This document shows, piece by piece, positions 8,784 to 14,375 of a DNA stretch of 14,375 nt (the stretch's first letter is position 1; every line of letters begins with the position of its first letter). The notes below the pieces were generated by a model that was not told the DNA's origin, searched no databases, and was given only the letters and a program-made list of their open reading frames with translations. The DNA is from Cylindrotheca closterium (lineage: Eukaryota > Bacillariophyta > Bacillariophyceae > Bacillariales > Bacillariaceae): the NCBI GenBank assembly GCA_933822405.4, contig CAKOGP040001898.1, positions 1-14,375 on the forward strand. Direction: 5' to 3'. Position numbers and translations under genes: made by a program.

Positions 8784-9495
8784 TATATTGCGCTTGCTGC
8801 AATCGTGTTGTGGTAAATATACTGACAATCATGACAAAAAAGAATGGGAACACGAGGCAACGCTAATATAAGAAGTCACAAAGGCGACAAAATAAGTCTT
8901 CATCAGTCTTGTCTATTGCGGTAGAATCTTGAAGATGTCACCCAAGCTAAAGTCATGAATGGACGAATGGATGCATGGGTGCATGAATATAAAATCGATT
9001 GACGTGATCGAGTAAAAGGGTTATGCGACGATGATGGCGAATCCAATAGGATCCAATAGCAATCCCAATCCACGATAATGAAAAGTGATACGACAATCAA
9101 TCGCCATCGATGCGATCAAGTGGAAGTATGAATCAATCGGAATCGACGAGGATGGATGGGGGGGGGGTGCGAATAGAATAGCAATCCCAATTCATGATAT
9201 TGAAAAGTGATATGTAATGTGATGTACTGTAATGTGACGAATGGATGATAGCAAGACAATAAATGCTTCGGTAGAGGTAACAACTTGCAAGCGATTATTA
9301 ATATCGACTCTAGCTTTTCGTCATAGTGTCCAATAGAAAAAAGAAAGAAAATTTTCTAATGGATTGATCCAACCAAAAGTATGGAACAAACAAATCAATA
9401 AAAGTTTTGGCTATTGTTCATAAATACGTATTCTATTCTATTATACTACTTTCATACTGTTACCGAAAACGTTGCCCCAGACCCTAGAGTCAGAC
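8784..9495. other. Gene-free AT-rich spacer with diverged duplications
   Basis: No coding frame has convincing protein character. The stretch is rich in GATCGA/AATCGA words and contains a 36-bp direct repeat (9055 and 9177) and a run of ten G at 9158-9167. Confidence 0.5.
9055..9212. repeat. 36-bp direct repeat, period 122 bp
   Basis: The block AATAGCAATCCCAAT... at 9055-9090 recurs at 9177-9212 with three substitutions in 36 positions, both ending in GAAAAGTGATA. The 86 bp between them is not obviously duplicated. The low divergence suggests a fairly recent local duplication. Confidence 0.75.
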
Positions 9496-9873
9496 TCAAC
9501 GATTGTTACTTCCGAAGAAAATCAAGACACTTGGAATCACGACGCCCAATCCATGCTCGAGTTGACCTTTCCACAAAGCCATTTCCAATAGCAACGTGGA
9601 TTCCACTTTTTCGCACTGTTTCAAAACGGAGCATGCCTCGGCAAAGATAGTCAGGGGAATCATTCGTGTTCTTCAGGATTTCGATCCCCAGCGATCCAAT
9701 CTAGACAGCATCCAGTTGTAGAGGGCCATTTGCAACAAGAACTTGTTCCTTTCAGTCCAGTTCGTCAATAGATATTCCATTGCCAGCTTGTCATTGACGT
9801 CTCTCCAGCCGAGAACATAGTAGGGTATCTTGCTGTCAAGAAGTATTTCGATACCTATGGTACTGATACTCGA
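9496..9873 (-). pseudogene. Decayed fragment of a diatom-type 'ALWK' protein family
   Basis: Read on the minus strand, the frame from 9873 gives protein-like sequence (YYVLGWRDVNDKLAMEYLL), meets TGA at 9675-9673, then resumes in the same frame with VESTLLLEMALWKGQLEHG and VVIPSVLIFFG before TGA at 9498-9496. I recall a large family of diatom hypothetical proteins with an L(E)LALWK motif followed by a G-A-x-V-I-I-P-N-V-L-P-F type motif, which this resembles; that is from memory, not a search. The in-frame stop, short length and lack of a start mark it as a relic. A related fragment lies at 13801-13990 on the same strand. Confidence 0.42.
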
Positions 9874-10614
9874 TCATCATTTTACCCAAAGATCACTTTT
9901 GTTATTCAATTCCGGCACTGCTAAAAACAATATGGATCACTCACTGAATTTACTGTAATTAAGGCGCACAGACGGTTGCGCACTCCACACGACTGACATG
10001 CTCTGTCGCCCATATATCCACATTTACAACCGACAAAAAGCCCGCACCCTCCTGCATTATTCCAATGACAGTACAACTTTCTACAGACTGCAGTACGGGA
10101 TAATTTTCAACACGGCGCGCGTGCCACAGACAACAAAAAGCGACTTTTTCATTTGCAGCACAATAATGTTGCTTCATTCAACGCATGCTCCTCTTCTTGT
10201 TCATCGCAGATCCCATCACCATGACATTCGCACTACGCAAAGGTCAGCTCGATATTGCTTGAGTTCACTGTACAGCCTGCTTCGGCAGTCTAGGGTACGG
10301 TTTATTTTTACGCAAAGAACAGTCTCTTGTATCACACGTAGCACTGTGGATGTCTGTCATGATGGTTGATCGCTGAACTGGAAAGAGAAGATATGTGGGC
10401 TGCCCAAGGAATAGCATCCCTTCGAGTTCCTGATGGTCAAACAGTTGCGATCCAGAGAAATGGTTAGTCTTTCGATGCTTCATCCACCCACCCCTTTATC
10501 GATACCTACCTTTCGAAGCTAACATCTTTATCTTTCCATCTTATCCTTTCACCCTATTTTTGAAGCGTTCATCGATGCGCAAATCCAACGTCCAACAATA
10601 ATCGAAAAAATGTC
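9874..10614. other. Gene-free spacer, nothing recognised
   Basis: Only short open frames on both strands, of 72 to 123 codons, with no recognisable motif and no consistent codon pattern. No repeat of note and no RNA gene fold was seen. Confidence 0.5.
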
Positions 10615-10696
10615 CATCATTAATCGAATAACATAAATCAGCCAAATCGGCACATCATCATTAATCGAAAAACATAAATCAGCCAAATCGGCACAT
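10615..10696. repeat. 41-bp tandem duplication
   Basis: The two units 10615-10655 and 10656-10696 are directly adjacent and differ at one base (CGAATAAC versus CGAAAAAC). A shorter piece, AATCGAAAAA, lies just before at about 10600. The near identity points to a young duplication. Confidence 0.88.
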
Positions 10697-10936
10697 GTTG
10701 AGTTTCTTGACGCCAATCATCTACTTTCGTCACCGAAGTCTAACTATTCGAGTCCTGCATCCAACTTTCATCTAATGTCAATCAGCGACGATCACAATTG
10801 ACAATCCACAACAATGGTGAGTTACACTGACTCAAATTTGTTTGTGGTAAATTTGACCAAATCTAACTATTTGTGTCCTTCCTGCAACATGCACCCAAGG
10901 TCAATCAGAAACAATTTTCATTGACAATCTGTACTA
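10696..10936. repeat. Diverged ~120-bp tandem duplication
   Basis: TCTAACTATT at 10739 recurs at 10862, and the shared words TGTCAATCAG/GGTCAATCAG and TTGACAATC keep the same 123-bp offset to 10806 and 10929. The similarity extends left to TGAGTT near 10699 and 10818. The copies are substantially diverged, unlike the adjacent 41-bp pair. Confidence 0.65.
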
Positions 10937-11476
10937 CATGAATGAAAAGTCTCGAGTAATATTTGTTTCTGCTGTATGAACTGTACTCCAGCGATCCCCC
11001 GCCCAGTCATCAAAACTGACGATCGCAGCAGCAGACAAGAAAACAAATGCTCGCCGCCCACAAGTGTTTCTACATGTACATGTACCTTCCTTTTTCTCCA
11101 ACTGTCTTTTCTGTCCTTTCTCATGACCCACAGTTTTCTTTCTATTGTCCACAACTCGTCCACTTGTCAATATCGCTGCCATGCGGCGAAGGCAAACGTA
11201 GGTAGTGTTTTACTCCTGTTCGTTCCAATAGTTTTGTGCCTTCCAAAGTTTCGTTTGTGTGTAGAGCAGTTATCGTCGTTACCCTCGAAATTGTTTCTGT
11301 CGTCAAAGAGGTAATCGAGTGGCTATCTATCACTTGACATCCGAGACTTCCCATCGCGGTCCTTGGCTTCACACGTTTCGTCGTTTCCTGCAGTACCTGC
11401 ACCGAACACCTGCAGGGCATGGTGTATAAAATAATACGTAGCGTAACCGTCACATACTTGCGCTTCAAGGAGACAC
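10937..11476. other. Gene-free spacer, nothing recognised
   Basis: Short frames on both strands (up to 119 codons) overlap one another and lack recognisable motifs. The plus strand is pyrimidine-rich around 11085-11145. No stable RNA gene is evident. Confidence 0.45.
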
Positions 11477-11740
11477 GCGCACAATGCTGGTAATGCCCCA
11501 CCTATAACTTAAATAAAAAGACGCCTGGCGCCGATCACTTCCAGGTCCGGTAATGCCCGACATATATATAATGAATATATTATATAAGACCCATTGAACT
11601 TGCCTTGGCCGACATGCGCAATACACTGGTAATTGGGTAATGCCCGACCTATTCAAATAAAATAAAATAGACTCTGCCAACGACAAATCTGCCAATCACT
11701 CCTAGGGCCGGTAATGCCCGACATATATATGTAATGAATG
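11477..11740. repeat. Two-copy duplication carrying four GGTAATGCCC motifs
   Basis: The 17-bp motif GGTAATGCCC(G/C)AC(C/A)TAT occurs at 11489, 11549, 11636 and 11710. Copies 1 and 3 read ACCTAT and lead into an AAATAAAA tract; copies 2 and 4 read ACATAT and lead into TATATxTAATGAAT. The order is therefore A-B-A-B: a unit of about 147-161 bp duplicated once and then diverged by indels. The motif is better conserved than the rest of the unit. Confidence 0.75.
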
Positions 11741-11794
11741 TTGTTATTAAATCCGCAGTATCTTGCACGCTTGAACATAAATCGTGAGTACAAT

Positions 11795-11870
11795 CCGAAT
11801 ATAATAAAAGAAATGATCAAACTTCGACATTAGGAATATACGGTAGTATCCTTACTGTACGGCTATCAGA
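11795..11870 (+). promoter_or_regulatory. Putative core promoter and 5' leader of the 608-aa gene
   Basis: TATAATAAAA at 11800-11809 lies about 60 bp before the ATG at 11871 and is the best TATA-like candidate. Between it and the ATG are TACGGTA (11839) and TACTGTA (11853). ATATACGGTAG (11836-11846) is also found at 8341-8351, but I cannot show that the shared word matters. Confidence 0.3.
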
Positions 11871-13697
11871 ATGAGTTCATACTACAACCCTCCTGGATAC
11901 AATCCAAATTTGTACCGCTGGAATGTGTATCCTATGCCACCTATGGCAACACACAACCATCAACCATTTCCATTCCCGCACCAAAACCAAAACCACAACC
12001 AGCATCTGCAGCAGCAACAGATGATTCACCGCCAGAATCATCGGGCGCCTTATCACAGTACTAGTCACGTCGGGGCATTTCCAATTCAACAGATTGTGGC
12101 ACCATCGATCATCCGTGTTGCAAACTCCGATCACCAGCAAACAAGAAGAAGTCGTAAAGGACGACTGCCGGAGACCAGCATGGTGGAGCTCCAACCAGAG
12201 AAAAAACGACGAGCGGTGCACAACTGGCAACCTACCGGACACATTGTCATCGGGCGAGAGGAGCTCTTTCTTGCAAAGTGTGGTTTCAGCAAAAACATTG
12301 GTGGTGGCAAAGTAAGACGTGATGCAAAAGAAAGGATATGGCAGGCAAAATGCCATCAATGCGAATTTCGAAAACGGTTGGTGCCGCTTGGGGAAAGCAG
12401 ATACAGGGAGGAAGTGACATCAGAAATACCTGATCACACCTGTGAGAGGCGTAACTGCAGCGAGGAAGCGTTTCCGGAAGTCGCAACAAACGAGGCTCCA
12501 CAATCCACCATCTTTTGCAGACGTGAATATCGAAATTCGGATCGAATAGAAGTTGAATGTGGAGAGGCATTTCATCTGACTGGTGTGGATGCGGACACAG
12601 CAAGAACTTTGGAAACTGCAGCTCCCAAATGCGCGTTATACTTCAACATGATAAGAGACGAGGCCACAAGGAATGGCTATTGGAATCGAATCAAAAATGG
12701 CGAATACACCCAACAAATATGGTCTGCATCCGGAAATCGATTTGAACTTTCACCACATGGCTCCTGGTGGTGGGGAAGCGGTTTGCAAGGTGTTGTTGGT
12801 TGTGAAGAAAAAGCACCGTGGTACAAAACGGTGCAACAGCTTGCACAAAACATAGGTATGTGCCAAGATGTGGTCATGATAAATAAAAGCATTATCTACG
12901 TCGAACCCCACACGGGATCAATACAACAATGGCACACTGACCTGCGAGAGACGGGCGATATTGTGGTGCTAGTTGCATTGACACACCACAAAGGTATGGG
13001 TGGGACTGGGTTTCTGACTGACGCACATTCATGCGAGGAAGTGGTCAAGGCGGAGAAAGCTGGGACACCCTGCATTGATTTTGAGATTTCAAATATATAC
13101 ACAGCAACCTACCAAAATATCGGAGACGCGGTTGTCTTTAGCTGGGAAACCTTTCACCGAGGAATGGGAAACAATCATGAGACTGAGCCTAGGCTACTCC
13201 TGGCGTTGAACTATGGAATACAGCTGGCAGACGGTTCCTTGAACGATGTTTGGAACCCAGGATCCACACCATCGGTCTACCTTTTTGATGAAAAGAAAGC
13301 AAAAGGCAAACCTGTGGCCAGACGGGATAGCAGATTCACCAAGATAATTCTTGGTAAGATAACCGGTAAGAAGAAGGCGTCGGGGAAGATTTTATACACC
13401 CTCCAATTTGAGGACGACGAAACCAAGGCTGTTGGTGCAAGGGAGCTGTCCCACATGCGAAACCTTTACTTTGACTTTCAAAGTGGCGCCGTATCAACGA
13501 AAAACTGCATTGCCAAAGAATTCGAGGGTGATATCTATTTTGGTATGCTGCACGGAAAAACAACAGTGCCTGCGGAGAATGGAAAGAACTCTACGCGGTA
13601 TCATATAGTCTACTCTGATGGGGACACCGAGGAAATGAACGAACCGGAGTTTGAAGAAGCACGAGAACTTTGGAGTAGAATAGACTCCAAGAACTAA
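11871..13697 (+). CDS. Zinc finger + PhyH-like 2OG oxygenase + Tudor-like protein
   Basis: This 608-residue single-exon protein combines three recognisable parts. Residues 1-100 are His/Gln/Asn/Pro-rich and probably disordered. Residues 123-191 resemble the zinc fold shared by WRKY, GCM1, FLYWCH and Mutator-like transposase fingers: GREELFLAKCGF, then the ligands C161-x2-C164 and H189-x-C191. Residues about 330-450 match the phytanoyl-CoA-dioxygenase type of Fe(II)/2OG oxygenase: QQWHTD supplies H355 and D357, GDAVVFSWETFHRGMGNN supplies H429, and R441 is spaced correctly to bind 2-oxoglutarate. The catalytic set is complete, so the enzyme is probably active. Residues about 488-530 and 545-600 look like two beta-barrel reader modules; the second (FEGDIYFGML ... 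YHIVYSDGDTEEM) closely follows the PTM/DIR17-like Tudor pattern G-x-V-x-Y-x-DGD-E-E. Together these suggest a nuclear protein acting on DNA, RNA or chromatin, but the substrate is not identifiable. Relics of another gene family lie on both sides. Confidence 0.9.
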   Translation: MSSYYNPPGYNPNLYRWNVYPMPPMATHNHQPFPFPHQNQNHNQHLQQQQMIHRQNHRAPYHSTSHVGAFPIQQIVAPSIIRVANSDHQQTRRSRKGRLPETSMVELQPEKKRRAVHNWQPTGHIVIGREELFLAKCGFSKNIGGGKVRRDAKERIWQAKCHQCEFRKRLVPLGESRYREEVTSEIPDHTCERRNCSEEAFPEVATNEAPQSTIFCRREYRNSDRIEVECGEAFHLTGVDADTARTLETAAPKCALYFNMIRDEATRNGYWNRIKNGEYTQQIWSASGNRFELSPHGSWWWGSGLQGVVGCEEKAPWYKTVQQLAQNIGMCQDVVMINKSIIYVEPHTGSIQQWHTDLRETGDIVVLVALTHHKGMGGTGFLTDAHSCEEVVKAEKAGTPCIDFEISNIYTATYQNIGDAVVFSWETFHRGMGNNHETEPRLLLALNYGIQLADGSLNDVWNPGSTPSVYLFDEKKAKGKPVARRDSRFTKIILGKITGKKKASGKILYTLQFEDDETKAVGARELSHMRNLYFDFQSGAVSTKNCIAKEFEGDIYFGMLHGKTTVPAENGKNSTRYHIVYSDGDTEEMNEPEFEEARELWSRIDSKN

Positions 13698-13800
13698 GAC
13701 TATATTTATCTGTATCCTTTCCGACTTACTGCCGCCCTCTTCAGTAGGTTGAAGCTGTCCCAGAGCAATTGCTGTGTGAGCTATTGTAATATTCTTCAAG

Positions 13801-13990
13801 CCAACTCTTTTTTGGATCCATCATTCCTCCATCCACGCTTGAATATCCCTTTCCACAAGGCCATTCTCCAATATGGATGTAGATTCAACTTGTTGTTGCT
13901 AATGCGGCCCGTCCAATCTGATGTCTTCAGGATTTCTAAAAGTTCTTCGATCCAATCGACTTTGCGTTTTTTAGTGCACTTTGAATGCCT
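13801..13990 (-). pseudogene. Second decayed 'ALWK'-family fragment
   Basis: The minus strand reads VDWIEELLEILK and, after a 1-bp shift, VESTSILE / MALWKGIFKRGW, matching the relic at 9496-9873 at both DNA and protein level (shared plus-strand words CTTTCCACAA, CCAATA, GATTC, CTTCAGGATTT, GATCCAATC; about three-quarters identity over the 62 bp around 9543 and 13829). The single inserted base inside the LLEMALWK motif shows decay. The minus-strand frame stays open to an ATG at 14329, but the upstream part has no recognised feature. It converges on the 608-aa gene, which ends at 13697. Confidence 0.45.
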
Positions 13991-14249
13991 TTTAGTCATT
14001 CTAGCTAGAATGCTTTCTTTTTCCCCGTTTTTTCCCACAACTAAATATTTTAATAATTCGAAAAATATTCCAATTCCAACCTTTTTATTTATTTTGTCTA
14101 CTGTATACCAAATCTTTTTCCCCCTACAAACTGGTGATCCCAAATATCTCCCTTTTTCGCTTACAGACATCGAAGCAGAACGACAAAATGTCGCATGCAA
14201 ATTTTGACTGCGTATCGTGGAAAATGTGTAGCCTGGTACAAAAACCGTG
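13991..14249. other. AT-rich spacer, nothing recognised
   Basis: Very AT-rich, with T/C runs on the plus strand, between the ALWK relic and the inverted repeat. A minus-strand open frame crosses it but lacks protein-like motifs. Confidence 0.4.
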
Positions 14250-14287
14250 AGTCGATCGAGTCGGAGGTGGTTTTGACTTAATCGACT
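14250..14287. repeat. Imperfect 13-bp inverted repeat with 12-base loop
   Basis: AGTCGATCGAGTC at 14250-14262 pairs with GACTTAATCGACT at 14275-14287, with 11 of 13 positions complementary around the loop GGAGGTGGTTTT. It could form a hairpin in RNA or be part of a mobile-element end. There is no T-run that would make it a terminator. Confidence 0.55.
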
Positions 14288-14375
14288 AGACATCAGACGA
14301 AATTCTGCTACAAGAAACAAGAGTTCCATCTTGTACGATAAGACCTTGTTTTGATTACAATTCTTGCTATTTGAA

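Noticed and set aside
9158..9167. Run of ten G as a quadruplex
   Set aside because: A single run without the other three G-tracts; more likely a slippage tract.
9998..11695. Several 70-125 codon frames on both strands between 9998 and 11695
   Set aside because: They overlap one another, share no motif with known proteins and cross tandem repeats.
11477..11740. GGTAATGCCC motifs as a CRISPR-like array
   Set aside because: Irregular spacings (60, 87 and 74 bp), related spacers and a eukaryotic context; it is a two-copy duplication.
11871..13697. Calling the 608-aa protein a TET/JBP enzyme or a Mutator transposase
   Set aside because: The catalytic pattern is closer to phytanoyl-CoA dioxygenases than TET/JBP, and there is no DDE transposase core; only the finger resembles MULE proteins.
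8344..14105. TACNGTA words (8344, 9225, 11839, 11853, 14099) as a regulatory motif
   Set aside because: About three to four are expected by chance in a window of this length, so five is not convincing.

Overview
The window looks like nuclear DNA of a unicellular eukaryote, most likely a diatom. The reasons are long genes that read through without obvious introns, on both strands and separated by AT-rich spacers, a Tudor-like C-terminal module of a kind I associate with diatom proteins, and two decayed fragments of an 'ALWK' protein family I recall from pennate diatoms. The assignment is by pattern memory only; no rRNA, tRNA or organelle marker is present. I see no bacterial operon, CRISPR array or tRNA, and no recognisable transposase or reverse transcriptase.

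Layout. (1) 1-1386 (+): the 3' part of an unrecognised protein gene, open through the left window edge, with a charged helical tail. (2) 1615-5835 (+): a 1406-residue protein with a large unrecognised N-terminal half containing a weak ParB-like stretch, a highly basic linker, a C-terminal domain with the H-x-D ... H ... R signature of Fe(II)/2-oxoglutarate (2OG) oxygenases, and an acidic tail. (3) 5897-7861 (-): a 654-residue protein with a Cys cluster, a basic nuclear-localisation-like run, and a C-terminal region with a possible but unproven H-x-D site. It converges tail-to-tail on gene 2 with only 61 bp between stops. (4) 7862-11870: about 4 kb without a convincing intact gene. It holds a perfect 20-bp palindrome, an RS-rich decayed ORF, a decayed ALWK-family fragment and three sets of imperfect tandem duplications. 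(5) 11871-13697 (+): a 608-residue protein with a Cys2-His-Cys zinc finger of WRKY/GCM1/FLYWCH/MULE type, a phytanoyl-CoA-dioxygenase-like catalytic domain with a complete H-x-D ... H ... R set, and two C-terminal Tudor/chromo-like beta segments. (6) 13698-14375: a second ALWK-family relic and an imperfect inverted repeat at the right edge.

Working idea (inference). The notable point is that two clear, and possibly three, divergent oxygenase-type proteins with nuclear or nucleic-acid-binding features lie within about 12 kb. One carries a DNA-binding-type finger and a chromatin-reader-type module on the same chain. This would fit oxidative modification of a nucleic acid or chromatin protein, but no substrate can be read from the sequence, and a lineage-specific or formerly mobile gene cluster is an equally reasonable explanation.
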